NCBI GenBank assembly: GCA_958510875.1
Contig: OY294068.1
Location: 34,948,297 to 35,012,296, forward strand
Direction: 5' to 3'
DNA: 64,000 nucleotides
Origin: Endomychus coccineus
Taxonomy: Eukaryota > Arthropoda > Insecta > Coleoptera > Endomychidae
This document shows, in pieces, positions 22,585 through 34,014 of the stretch. How positions within the stretch are numbered: position 1 is the first letter of the stretch; every line of letters begins with the position of its first letter. The position numbers were made by a program, and so were the translations under genes. Under the pieces are notes generated by a model. The model made no database searches. It had not been told where the DNA came from and was given only the letters and a program-made list of their open reading frames with translations.

Positions 22585-22846
22585 TTATGTGTTACAATTT
22601 CTATTTTTCGTGTTTCTGTTCGTTTCGGCGACGTGAGCATTTTAATTGAAATTGGTGCGATAAGGACGCTTCGTGTTAATACAATTAGTTTTAAGTAATC
22701 CAGTTTTAGACATAATAAGTCTTCTGATGATGGTCGTGAGACCGAAACGTACGTAAAGACGAGAAAATATAAAACATAAGTGTTAATGTGACCTATTTCC
22801 CGAGAATTTTATATATAATTCATACCTGGGTCAAGAATCTTTTATT
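22585..22846 (+). mobile_element. Solo Penelope-type pseudo-LTR in an intron
   Basis: This sequence matches the 3' parts of the PLEs at 45.9-46.2 kb and 53.8-54.3 kb: TTCGTGTTTCTGTTCGTTTC, the ATTGAAATTGGTGCGATA block, the hammerhead and the terminal GACCTATTTCCCGAGAA. ATCAATTA flanks it at 22577-22584 and 22847-22854, a possible target duplication (further bases are imperfect). No coding sequence remains. Confidence 0.7.
22719..22760 (+). ncRNA. Type I hammerhead ribozyme (best-preserved PLE copy)
   Basis: Stem I is GUCUU (22719-22723) paired to AAGAC (22756-22760). The core is CUGAUGA (22724-22730). After one unpaired U, stem II is GGUC/GACC closed by a GUGA (GNRA) tetraloop (22732-22743). 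GAAAC starts at 22744. Stem III is ACG/CGU with a two-base loop, giving a GUA cleavage site ending at 22755. Hammerheads in PLE pseudo-LTRs are known (Cervera and De la Pena). All conserved core positions are present. Self-cleavage is inferred, and short stem III versions in PLEs may act as dimers. Confidence 0.75.
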
Positions 22847-23904
22847 ATCAATTAATTACCATTAACATATTTAGTTACATTTATAGTTTGTAAGGAAATT
22901 AATTTAATTTATCCTTTAAATACTTATAGGGAATTATAACCTGGATTGAAATAACCATAACTTGTTTGTGTCACACTGTATGTCATGTTTGACTAAACGA
23001 ACTTATTCTCCATTTAGTTTTACATAGAAAAAGTACTTCTAGTATTTGTCGCTGAAAGCAGCCGTAATTTTTTTTTACCACCCTATATCTCAAGAACCAA
23101 ACCTTGCTGACTCAAGTTCATATGAACTTTTTATCTTAAAATTAGTCAAAGATTCCGCCTTTAAAGTTTATACAAGTACTTAATAAACATCCTGTATAAT
23201 AATACTACAAAATTCCTAGTATTGCATCTTGAAATATACATTATGTGGTCAATTCGAATACAATTTTGATGCAATGACATATAATTTTGACGTTTTTCCA
23301 CGTCTTTATTTGTTTCTTATCATTTGCGTTATATTTTCGGTTCCTACGAGTAAGGAATGTTAGTGATCTGTGGGTCAAAGTGCCATTACTTATGACACAA
23401 CAATCCTCTATCAATACATCGGTCATTATCATTTTAAATGCCTCTCGTGAAGACCACGACACGAGATTTCCATATGATTGCGAAAAATGCTTCAATACAG
23501 AAATAAATTTAAAAAAGCGACGCAGTAGGTCGATGCACATTGAAGAAAACCCCCACAGCAGACGATGTTAAACCTGGGCTAATTTTGATTGATAAAAGTA
23601 GGAAACTATTTTCTTTGGGCAATATTACTCTGTTTCCAACTCACAAATGATTGGTAAATTGAAACGTAAGTAGTACCAGATAAATCGAACAAATGGATCC
23701 CCGACCAGGAAAACGTTAGTGCATGATAGGTGTCATCGTCATCAGGGCCGAACATCTGTATAAGAAATATCATTTCCACTTTGCTCACCAACTAATACTA
23801 TATGTAAAGAAATAGTAGCGGTCAGTTCTGGCTACCCCAATCAAAAATGGCGGAGCTGCGACCAGTTCTATGAATAATAGACACAATAGGAATACCGTAT
23901 TTAC

Positions 23905-24281
23905 CCTTTTGGAAAAAGTGGCAGGAGGAATCTCATATTTCCCATAGCTTTTTGCTTCTTCTGCACGGCCTTCAACTCTTCTAATGCCGCTACTAACTTT
24001 TGATCCACGTCATTCCTTTCTTCGAGGTCCTCAATGAGCAACCTTTTCGCAGGAGGAGATGGACATTCATTTGATTCTATTTTGATGGCAGATGGACTAT
24101 TATTCTCTACGTAAGAAGGTAAAAATACGAAATCCGGCGTTACTTCTGAGCCGCTATAGTCTGTTGATTCTTGTTTGTAGTCTAGAGGATTGGAAGAGCT
24201 ATCGTTATCGTCTGTTTTTGAGGAACCATCGGCGTGCTTATGTCTGGAACAAGACAAAACGGTTCTGGAACTATTCATTGC
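23905..24281 (-). CDS. MADF-BESS protein, exon 3
   Basis: The exon runs from acceptor GAGAAG before 24281 to donor GG|GTAAAT at 23904. It joins exon 2 in phase 0 and exon 4 in phase 2. The product is a Ser/Asp-rich linker (SSKTDDNDSSSNPLDYKQES, PSYVENNSPSAIKIE), then a helical block (VDQKLVAALEELKAVQKKQK) and MGNMRFLLPLFPKG. The last block resembles the first half of a BESS motif, so the full protein may have one and a half BESS-like units. The in-frame TAA just past the donor would end an unspliced form after PKG. Confidence 0.7.
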
Positions 24282-24634
24282 CTTCTCAAACCAAATTGGA
24301 CGAATATGAAATTAAGGAATGTGCCGAAAATTCTTTGGCGTAAGGTCTACATTTAAAAATGGTACTTGAGAATATTTTATAAAATTACAAGACAGGTTGG
24401 AGGTTACGAGATGTATTATTTCAGAATTTTACATATACTATCTTTTCATATGCCAATTGTCGAATGAATAAATTTCAAAATTTTAACGGAATTCAAATAA
24501 GTATGGAATTTTACCAATTCATTTGTCTTACAGAGATCATCTTTCTCAAAAAGTAGCTACACCTAAACTTAAACGTTTAGATGTAGTTAGAACTCTTTAG
24601 AAATTATTCTTTATATGAAACATACAACTACTAC

Positions 24635-24824
24635 TAACCCTTTTGGTCTACAGTGTTCAGCTAAGAAACTCAGTTGGTCAAAGTAATAAAATTTCGATCT
24701 TCTAGAGGAATTCAATCCAAGTCGCTGGTCTCGTTCATGTATTCTTAAGGCTTTCCTATAACGGTCTCGTAATGCCTGCCATTTTGCTTGCATCTCCCTA
24801 CCTGAATCAAAAGGTATTTGGATA
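24635..24824 (-). CDS. MADF-BESS protein, exon 2 (second half of MADF domain)
   Basis: The exon encodes IQIPFDSGREMQAKWQALRD, RYRKALRIHER and KFYYFDQLSFLAEH. This is the KW..LRD.Y.R core and the Trp/Tyr-rich end of the MADF domain, a Myb-like DNA-binding fold common in insects. Acceptor GGCTAG ends at 24825. The proposed donor TTA|GTAGTA at 24634 keeps phase 0 into exon 3. The ATG at 24832 is within the intron and is not the start. Confidence 0.75.
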
Positions 24825-26876
24825 CTAGCCATTGACCATTATTGATTTCACTACATCAAATTAAACTTAAAAACCTGAGGAGGACAGGCGAATCAATATC
24901 AGTAAATTGAGACAAATCCTAATCTCATCATGGTTGTATTTCTTGCACAATTATATATAGATGTGATCTTGCGTAGATATAGATTTTGTTGCAAACATTC
25001 CTAACTTCCTTTGGGAAAATTTTCCTAGTTATTGTCTACACATTTTAAAAGGAAACGTGACACCTTAATAGGCGCAGAGAGAGGAAAGATATTTACGAAT
25101 ATTTCTATCTAAGTTGTAATATCTACTTTGGTAACTCGAAGGTGAGTATTGATAGATCGAAAACTGCAGGCGAGCGTGTAGTTGTACTCGTTGAAAGAGG
25201 CGCTTCATTTGAAATTAGAAAAAGGTTGTTATTATCCCCAAAAACAAGGGAATGTCAGTCGGCTTAGAGGAAGAGACGAGAGTTCAGATATTTTTAAACG
25301 GCGTTTGGTCGATAAAAAATTATTTTTCTATCGATCTGCCAAGTTGGTATTGGTTTAGAATTTATTATTCAAACATATTAACCTGCCAAAAACATGCTAT
25401 TTCTAAAAGCTTAAAAAAAAGTTCTAGAACAAAACTTCCTTCACCATAGTATTTTCCATCGAATTTTAAGCAACTTTGAAAACATCCGTCTGCCTTTCTG
25501 TTAATCTAGATGTCCGTCACGAAACTTATCTATACGATAACTCAAAAAAGAAAGATCCTATCATAACCCTATTGTTTTTTAGAGAAATCGTGTAATGAAC
25601 ACACCCTTTTGTGGAGGGTTGAAAATTAAAAAAAACATCATAGCTCCCAAAGTATACATTGAATCCATTCAAAACTTCCACAGTGAATTTAAGATAATTT
25701 GAATAATATTTAGATAATGATTCATATAATTATTTCATTATATTTACACAAATGCGAAGAGTATCATACTATCATAGAATCTTAAACTATATAAAAATCA
25801 GCAACCAAATCAAATGATTTGCGAAAGTAACTTTGCCACGCACACTATTTATCTATTCTCCAAGCGCCAACTCATTTCTAGTTATAAAGGTGTCTTCCTC
25901 AGTTTCAATATCAATTGTGTTAGGGATTCTGTCCATAAGTCATTTTCGAATTTTTCTTCGTTTTTCTGGAAATGAATTTAAAAAATGGAATAAAAATGTG
26001 TTAATTAATAATATACGTAATAAGAAAATTGCATAAGACACCGGGCCAGAAGACACGAGCCCACATGGGTGCCGGTACTCTTTACCGGCCTTACCTCACG
26101 CCGGCCCTGAGTCCATGTTGTTGACGGAATCTGTTACGAGTCCCATAGTTGGTAAGAAATGTATTACTACTATTATTAAATTTATAATTTCGCATCAACT
26201 CATTTCATAGACTTCAGACCTCAATCAAATTCAGGCTTCCATGTAATGTTTATTTCCGAAATTTTTTAGTTTATGTACTTATAATTGATTTATTTACAAA
26301 CCACGATGTTTTAGCGAAACCGTTTAATGTTCGAACGAAATAGGTAACGGTTTACATGTTTTTGGTGCAATGCACCTATTTAGTTAGGTACTTTATGATG
26401 CTAAAATACAGGATGTTGATTTAAGAGGAACGGCGATGACGTCCGTACTCTGAAGCAAATGTGAGGGACCATAGAATAGACAATGAGAAGTCCCCTCGGT
26501 TCGTCGTTTGGTGACGTCGGAACCTGTATAATATAATACTCTCATCATTAACCGTGGATTCGACTGTAAACTTCAGCAGCATTCTATTAATTCAACGAAC
26601 GTTTTACAATCTGATGTTTCATTCGGGTAACCCCGCTCGGAAATAGCTTGTGAATGTACGTATAATACATAAGTTTTCTCCATTAATAAAATGAACAATG
26701 TTGAACGCTAGATATATAGCGCGATAAAAGTATAGTCAAATGTTGCGAGCCCGTGTGTTTACAATTATAGGTTTGATTGATAATTTAATAACTAAAACTA
26801 AACATACGAAAACTACGAATACGCACTTATAGTCTCCTTCTCTATAGTAGTCATGCAATTCCAATTTTCAATGAAC
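24825..26876 (-). other. Intron 1 of the MADF-BESS gene
   Basis: A 2-kb intron without recognisable genes. A GC-richer patch at 26040-26110 (GCCGGTACTCTTTACCGGCC, an imperfect inverted repeat) stands out. Short frames (25252-25449, 25833-26036) have no motifs. Confidence 0.5.
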
Positions 26877-27013
26877 ACATCTGAAACCTCGAACCATGTG
26901 TTCCGTCTTACAAAGGAACTAACACTACCACCTCGGCTATCGTAAAGCACTGGGCGTGTTCTAACTTCTTCGATAAGCTTAGCCGGATCTACAGTTTCAA
27001 CAGATTTGAACAT
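26877..27013 (-). CDS. MADF-BESS protein, exon 1 (start and first half of MADF domain)
   Basis: Start ATG at 27013, reading MFKSVETVDPAKLIEEVRTR, then PVLYDSRGG and RRNTWFEVSD. This is the N-terminal MADF pattern (LI..V+..P.LYD ... W.E+S). I place the donor at GATGT|GTTCAT (26876): it restores phase with exon 2 and gives 20 residues between the two domain tryptophans, as MADF domains require. The donor is weak in consensus, so the exact end is uncertain. No gene is apparent in the 800 bp upstream. Confidence 0.65.
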
Positions 27014-27833
27014 GATTCAATCAATACTTAATGGAATTAAAAACGGGGACATTCACGTCCCAATGCTATATCTCAACTGCCCTGCCGTGAAGCTCCGCTC
27101 GTGCAAAAGCATGCGACACCGGCAAGCGGTACATTAATGCGTCACTTGTTACGAATGTTACGATGGTGGCTAGGTCTAACTCCTTCGCACACCACGTTCC
27201 CTAGCTATGTTTCATTCTTTAGTATGTCGCAGCTTAATGCTTTTACCATGCAGGCGGCTGGTGATACCGACAACATCGCCAATTCTATACGGCGCGGCGG
27301 TTTGGCGTTGCTCACTTGATATCCTACTATACCTGCTTCACGGCCTTCCCCATCGTATCGTTAGACGAAACTTTGTGTCCAACGTAGGTATACGTACAGT
27401 ATCTGCACTTTTAGCAATAACAATCGGCGCCAGGAATAGGGCGTCCCCTAGAGATTGGAAAATTGCGCAGAATAAAAACATGGATAAGGTCTACTGTCAG
27501 ACGAAAAATTAAAATCACTTGACATGATATCAATTCGTCGAGAGCTAGTCGAGAAACTAAACTGGAAATTTTTTAGGAGAAACGGTCAGGAAAAAAGAAG
27601 TTGTCTAACTAAACAACGATTGTTCCTTTTATTTCTTGAGTCAACTAAGTATTAATCTTTAAGATTGAACTGGTCTTTACCTGTTGAAAATCTGTTGTAG
27701 GATTTGTAGGTATAGTCGAGGAAATACAGGAAAAAATCTCGAAAAAAAAGTCTAGTCAACGGAATTTAATGAATGAGGCGTCAATCGACGTGGAATTACG
27801 TCTAAAAAAAAAGTCTGCTAGTAACCGTTTGGG
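27014..27833. other. Upstream region of the MADF-BESS gene
   Basis: Presumed promoter and 5' flank. Moderately GC-rich at 27050-27440 with two overlapping plus-strand frames that show no family motif. No TATA box can be asserted. Confidence 0.35.
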
Positions 27834-27841
27834 GGTGTGGC

Positions 27842-29486
27842 CAGTGTCGTGCGGTGTATTTTGTCAGTATGATGCAAGTCTTCGAAATGCCGCCCCATAT
27901 TTGTGATTGAAAAAAACTACGGAAGGATGTGAAAATAATATATTTATATAATATATTTTCAAACGTAACAATTTTCTATAAATAAATGTAAACTCGTATA
28001 AACTTGAACATAAACATACATAGACTATAATTTCACTCTTCGAACTTTTCCTTTTTGCAAAATGCTGAATAAGGGATGTATAGTCAAGAGAAGCAGCTAA
28101 TGTAGATTCAATAGAAATTAATGCCAGATGTGTAAGCTTTGACTTTCCGTTATTAGGTTGAAACAAATGTTCACTTGTTCTTCGAAAGGCTAAGCATTGT
28201 GAAGCCAATAGTCTAATTATTGCAATAATTTTTTTTAGAACTCCTCTCTAGTGCTGAATTTCCAAATCCATAATTTTTTGATGTTTGCATCAATGGTTTG
28301 GTTCTTTTTTAAATGAGTGTCAAATTCTTTCCATTGTCTGAAAGAGTTTCTGTGATTTTCAGATTTTTCGTGCATTGTGAGCGCACGTACAAGATTTCCC
28401 CAGTCAGAATAACCTTTTTTAGACCAATCATGGGAAGACGAATTATCAAACAATAAGCAGCAAAAGCAAAAAACGGCATCAGTTGTAACAGAGTAAATCA
28501 ACCAATTTCTCTCAACAATTTCACCATTGCTTAATACTTAATAATGAGAGAGTGAACATTTGCCCCTTCCTGTGTTGATGGGAAATTCTCTTTAACTTGA
28601 TGTGGATATCTGTCAATCAGTATCTGACGAGTTTTGGATGACATGCAGAAAATATTTCATAGTGCAGGATCGTCAGAGATTTTGTCTATTTGCTGGAGCT
28701 CACTGCTATTGCTACGCTGCTCTTGATAATCTTCTGGGGGTTTGATTTCTTGGATTTCTTCAACTACTTCTTTAGGAGGTGATTCAGACAGCGCTGATAA
28801 GTCCACAGTCCACCACATCCGAAGAGGTTGCTGTTGATGTGGATGTAGACGCTTCTGACTGAGGCTTAGGGACCAAGAATTGTTTCATAACATGGGTTAG
28901 CTTTCTTCCTTCTTCATCTTTCTTTAAGCGTTTCTTTTTATATTGGCTTCCAGACAGTGTTTTCTTTTTCTGATCCATGCTGTTATAAGAATATCAATTA
29001 CCTACTATGTACCTTATAATATGTATCTTTAATTGAGTTTCAACTTGATGTAAAAATCGATAGTAAGTACGCACTTAAAAAGCTAGTATTCAATTCTCTT
29101 ACCTTTTTAGGCTTTTTAAAACATAGGTATTTAACAACGCACCACAACACGTACTGACACTTGTTGAAGAGTCTGCTGTTGGAGACCAACCAACATGAAA
29201 ATCAAATATCGCCATCTCAAAGAATAAGTAGAAAACGTAACACGTGCATTTTTTTTGTGATGCATGCCGCCTGTTGCCAAGCTCTTATTAAAAGCGGCCG
29301 CGGTATATCACGCTCGCCTTTGCAAATGGTACCAACAATAAGCGCAGATGAGTAATGTACATAGGAAGAAAATCGCTGCATTTCAATTTTTTGTTAAATG
29401 TAGTCCAGTGATTTTGCCGTTTGCCGCCCCCTGAAAGTGCCGCCTGATGCGGTTGCCTCTTTGCATCATAACACCGCACGGCGCTG
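27842..29486 (-). mobile_element. hAT transposon with 8-bp TSD, internally deleted
   Basis: The termini are CAGTGTCGTGCGGTGT and the complement of CAGCGCCGTGCGGTGT, both fitting the hAT CAG...CTG form. GGTGTGGC is duplicated exactly on both sides (27834-27841 and 29487-29494), the 8-bp TSD diagnostic of hAT. Subterminal sequence also matches (ATGATGCAA, GCCGCCCC). The 1645-bp element retains N- and C-terminal transposase parts only. It is a deletion derivative that could have been moved in trans. Confidence 0.9.
28040..28978 (-). pseudogene. hAT transposase (ZMYM1/TTF-finger type), internally deleted
   Basis: It starts MDQKKKTLSGSQYKKKRLKK. A frameshift follows, then SESPPKEVVEE and a TTF-type zinc finger (TDAVFCFCCLLFDN, DWSKKGYSDWGNLVRALTMH, ENHRNSF). 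After a further break it reads LLASQCLAFRRTSEHLF and jumps straight to the C-terminal dimerisation block (KLTHLALISIESTLAASLDY, TSLIQHFAKRKS). The RNase H-like catalytic domain between them is missing. This lineage resembles ZMYM1-like or DUF4371 hAT proteins. Confidence 0.8.
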
Positions 29487-29610
29487 GGTGTGGCTCACTT
29501 GCATTGCTGCACTCAAAAAAGGATGCAAAAGATGCATTTTACAAAAGGTATTTTTTTAATTCGTGAAAACTAGAACAAGTATCAGTAAAATCAGCCCAAT
29601 TTCTCTTCTC

Positions 29611-30002
29611 GGGGGTTTTTGGGGTGGCTGAACGAACACGAATTCGATGTCCAAAAAATGCTACGGTGCATTTAGTGCGCGTGACACTCGGGTCGTCTAC
29701 CTCATCTTCGAGGATTAATCTTAAAAATGCACGAATTACTTTTAGTTTCGTTACACGGGGGGTTTTTGGGGTCGCTGAACACAAATTCGATGTCCAAAAA
29801 ATGCCACGGTGCACCGGGTGCGCGTGACACCCGGGTCATCTACGTCTTCTTCGAAGATTAATTTTAAAAATGTACGTATTGCTTTTAATTTCGTTACTCG
29901 GGGGTTTTTCGGGTCGCTGAACACAAATTCGATGTCCAAAAAATGCTACGGTGTACCTGGTGAGCGGAACTCCCGGGTCGTCTACCTCTTCTTCGAGGAT
30001 TA
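29611..30002. repeat. Three tandem units of about 145 bp with the GGGTCGCTGA motif
   Basis: Units start at 29611, 29757 and 29899 (spacing 147 and 142). Each reads GGGGGTTTTTGGGGTCGCTG, then AACACAAATTCGATGTCCAA, the CGGTGCAC block, GTGACACCCGGGTC and CTTCTTCGAGGATTAAT. The same head motif occurs in the foldback elements at 41.6 and 52.8 kb. Minus-strand frames (PKTPRVTKLK, VDDPGVTRTRCTVAFFGHRI) recur, but the spacing is not a multiple of three, so repetition is at DNA level. Confidence 0.8.
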
Positions 30003-30916
30003 ATTTAACTTTTAGTAGAATTAAACTTTGGAAATACAGAAACAGTTCTTCTTAAGATTGTAATTCTACCTATATTTAAATCGTGCGAAAATGTCGAATC
30101 TACTATCACCCAGTGATCAATAAATGGTATCCTACACGATAAATTACTTTGGAGCAGTGGCGGCTCGACAGGTGAAGCGAGTGAAGCACTGATTCACCTT
30201 TAGTTTTGTTCAATTACTGAGAATACATTTATCTCTTCTCTTATTATCCGCGCAAAAATAGTTGTAACTTTAAACTTCAAATTTGTTTTATGATAAAATT
30301 TAAATTATTATATATTTTAACAATTTACAATCATTTTGTATCAGAAAAACAAAATAAGCCTTCATAAAACAATCTTTGTTATTGTCAAGACACATTTTTG
30401 TTTTGTTCCAAAGTCAATGCCATTCTTCAATTAAAAAATTTAAAGGCAAATGTGATACACCATTAGTATTGGGAGGTAAAACATCAAATAAAACTTCAGG
30501 TCCGTATTTAAAGAATAAAGTTGATGTGTTAAAAACGAAATGTAATATTTGTGAAGAATTATTATTTTGTTGAAGAGCATAAAAATACATCGAATAAGTG
30601 TTCTTTTGTTTTCAAAATAGGAATAAAGCCCTAGAAAAAAATTTGTGTTTTTCTTCTTCCCAACAAATCATTCAGTATTAAAATGTACAAATTTACCTTA
30701 ATTTAACCAACATATCTCATAGTTTTGTAACACCCTGAATATTAAATTGAAACATAAAGGTGTCTTAATATTTTAACTTTCGAAAGTTTGAGAATTAAAC
30801 TCAAATTTACACAAAACTAGTAACATTTAATTTAGAATTAATGCTCACAAATTGTTTTACCACTCTGTGACATTCTCAAAGCTAGGAGTTATCAACTCAA
30901 ACATCGGAACATAAGT
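30003..30916. other. AT-rich spacer with a hAT-like end
   Basis: CAGTGGCGGCTCGACAGGTG at 30155-30174 looks like a hAT terminus of the ZMYM-type group. No matching right end or transposase was found. A 65-residue plus frame (30376-30573) ends in a Cys-containing tail without clear homology. Confidence 0.35.
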
Positions 30917-31157
30917 CATGGCATTCTGCTCCTTATATTTTATCTGAGAAGTGTACGAAATTCTATAACCGGCCCCAGGCACAATAGAAGACACATTTTA
31001 GAAATAATTTTTTCAAGTCGTAAATATTCAGGTATAAAAATGTGGGACTTATTCTTATTATTCTCCGCACCGACATCAAATGAATTTCTGGGAACACTGA
31101 CCAAGATGAGGGTCAAGCCACCCTGAACTTTACGGATGTACCGGTGGCTACGCTTAC
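30917..31157. repeat. Head segment of the satellite-bearing repeat
   Basis: This segment matches 2468-2715. It ends in a perfect 10-bp hairpin (GGTGGCTACG, loop CTTA, CGTAGCCACC; 31143-31166) whose right arm forms the first bases of the tandem array. The hairpin links head and array as one element. Confidence 0.7.
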
Positions 31158-33398
31158 GTAGCCACCCACCTTCGCTAATGGAAATGCACATCACAGGCAC
31201 CATAAATCGTTTATCTGGTTTGAAGTTTTTAAAATGATTAATTTGCACTCAATTAATTTTATTAATTCATTCTCCTTTTATGCCTGCCATCTTCTTCAAA
31301 CGTCAATTTAAAAAAAAATCGGTACCTTATACAAAAGCATCATGTAGAGGAAAGTCGCCAAATATGGGTCACCGTTTTGTTCTTGGTTCGTATGTCAAAA
31401 ATTTTCTTTTTAATTTGAATAGCAAATACACTTATCCATAGTTGTATTACTCAGTTATGTGCTATCGCCTGGATTCTTTTGATTTAAAAAAAAATAGGTT
31501 GCGATATTTGAATATATTGAGGAGAGCGCACTTTTCAACCGTAGCCACCCACCCTCGCTAATGGAAATGCACATCACAGGCACCATAAATCGTTTATCTC
31601 GTTTGAAGTATTTAAAATGATTAATTTGCACTTAATTAATTGTATTAATTCATTCTCCTTTTATGCCTGCCATCTTCTTCAGACGTCAATTTAAAAAAAT
31701 CGGTACCTTTTACAAAGGCATCATGTGGAGGAAAGTCGCCAAATATGGGTCACCGTTTTGTTCTTGGTTCGTATGTCAAAAATTTTCTTTTTAATTTGAA
31801 TAGCAAATACACTTATCCATAGTTGTATTACTCAGTTATGTGCTATCGCCTGGATTCTTTTAATTTAAAAAAAATAGATTGCGATATTGAGGAGAGCGCA
31901 CTTTTCAACCGTAGCCACCCACCCTTGCTAATGGAAATGCACATCACAGGCACCATAAATCGTTTATCTCGTTTGAAGTATTTAAAATGATTAATTTGCA
32001 CTTAATTAATTGTATTAATTCATTCTCCTTTTATGCCTGCCATCTTCTTCAGACGTCAATTTAAAAAAATCGGTACCTTTTACAAAGGCATCATGTGGAG
32101 GAAAGTCGCCAAATATGGGTCACCGTTTTGTTCTTGGTTCGTATGTCAAAAATTTTCTTTTTAATTTGAATAGCAAATACACTTATCCATAGTTGTATTA
32201 CTCAGTTATGTGCTATCGCCTGGATTCTTTTAATTTAAAAAAAATAGATTGCGATATTGAGGAGAGCGCACTTTTCAACCGTAGCCACCCACCCTTGCTA
32301 ATGGAAATGCACATCACAGGCACCATAAATCGTTTATCTCGTTTGAAGTATTTAAAATGATTAATTTGCACTTAATTAATTGTATTAATTCATTCTCCTT
32401 TTATGCCTGCCATCTTCTTCAGACGTCAATTTAAAAAAATCGGTACCTTTTACAAAGGCATCATGTGGAGGAAAGTCGCCAAATATGGGTCACCGTTTTG
32501 TTCTTGGTTCGTATGTCAAAAATTTTCTTTTTAATTTGAATAGCAAATACACTTATCCATAGTTGTATTACTCAGTTATGTGCTATCGCCTGGATTCTTT
32601 TAATTTAAAAAAAATAGATTGCGATATTGAGGAGAGCGCACTTTTCAACCGTAGCCACCCACCCTTGCTAATGGAAATGCACATCACAGGCACCATAAAT
32701 CGTTTATCTCGTTTGAAGTATTTAAAATGATTAATTTGCACTTAATTAATTGTATTAATTCATTCTCCTTTTATGCCTGCCATCTTCTTCAGACGTCAAT
32801 TTAAAAAAATCGGTACCTTTTACAAAGGCATCATGTGGAGGAAAGTCGCCAAATATGGGTCACCGTTTTGTTCTTGGTTCGTATGTCAAAAATTTTCTTT
32901 TTAATTTGAATAGCAAATACACTTATCCATAGTTGTATTACTCAGTTATGTGCTATCGCCTGGATTCTTTTAATTTAAAAAAAATAGATTGCGATATTGA
33001 GGAGAGCGCACTTTTCAACCGTAGCCACCCACCCTTGCTAATGGAAATGCACATCACAGGCACCATAAATCGTTTATCTCGTTTGAAGTATTTAAAATGA
33101 TTAATTTGCACTTAATTAATTGTATTAATTCATTCTCCTTTTATGCCTGCCATCTTCTTCAGACGTCAATTTAAAAAAATCGGTACCTTTTACAAAGGCA
33201 TCATGTGTAGGAAAGTCGCCAAATATGGGTCACCGTTTTGTTCTTGGTTCGTATGTCAAAAATTTTCTTTTTAATTTGAATAGCAAATACACTTATTCAT
33301 AGTTGTATTATTCTGTTATGAGCTATCACCTGGATTCCTTTGATTTAAAAAAAAATGGGTTGCGATATTTGAATATATTGAGGAGAGCGCACTTTTCA
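31157..33398. repeat. 370-bp satellite array, about six units
   Basis: Unit starts marked by GTAGCCACCCACC lie at 31157, 31541, 31911, 32281, 32651 and 33021. Four successive spacings are exactly 370 bp; the first is 384. Inner units are almost identical. The first and last units share older variants (a longer A run and GATATTTGAATATATTGAGG) that the inner units lost. This fits expansion by unequal exchange or gene conversion. No coding potential is evident. Confidence 0.9.
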
Positions 33399-33763
33399 AA
33401 TTGGTCCTAAATAAGAGCTATCATCAAATATAACGTGAAAAGTTATTGGAGTTATATCAGTATGAAACGAATTATATTTAACATTTATAGTTTTCTTGGG
33501 CATCGACTCTAAATATCGGCTAGTTGCCAATAAAGGCGACAATAAAAACTAAATCGTCTACGTATCAGGTAAGGTTGAGGTCACAAAACCGCATTCGAAA
33601 AGAATAAGCCCACATCAAATTCAAATTATTCATCTACTACTTAGTTCAGAATTTAATTGCTGTTGATTTTTGATCTATGAAAACAATAAATTCGCCTAAT
33701 AAAGTTTAAAATCACACAAAAACCACTGAAAATGTTACATTATATTTTTACAAACAGTTTGTA
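33399..33763. other. Unassigned spacer after the satellite
   Basis: AT-rich, no gene. It ends at the TA flanking the next transposon. Confidence 0.4.
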
Positions 33764-34014
33764 CGGGTGATCCAAAATTGGCGCCCAAGGCCTACTGCGG
33801 CGAAAGTAAAAAAGATAATCAATTTCTGAACTTAGGAGTGCAAACATTTTTCCATAAAAGAGGAAAAAATTATGAATTCAACAACGGCCGTAGGAATTCG
33901 GCATTTTTTTCCCCAGGAATATAATCATATTTTTTCACAGTTGGGAAGCCAACTACTACTATTTTTGCTCGAAAGTTACAGGGCTACAATATACCTCATT
34001 CGAGAAATCATCAT

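Larger units (their letters stand above)
20805..23904 (-). other. Intron 3 of the MADF-BESS gene
   Basis: A 3.1-kb intron with donor GTAAAT at 23904 and acceptor TTTTTCAG at 20805. It contains a very AT-rich stretch (about 21640-22580), a Penelope-type solo pseudo-LTR (22585-22846) and unassigned sequence with weak frames (23241-23571). The short sequence at 23180-23210 ending CATCCTGTATA looks like the end of a mariner-type MITE, but no partner end was found. Confidence 0.6.

Noticed and set aside
23287..23571. Possible C2H2 zinc finger (FPYDCEKCFNTEINLKK)
   Set aside because: The histidine pair is not correctly spaced, only one half-motif exists, and it lies inside an intron.
30940..31248. 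102-residue minus ORF in the satellite head
   Set aside because: The frame is not preserved in the sister copy at 2468-2775 and shows no family motif.
31157..33398. Regular repeats considered as a CRISPR array
   Set aside because: The 370-bp units are contiguous, with no short repeat-spacer structure, and the context is a eukaryotic genome.
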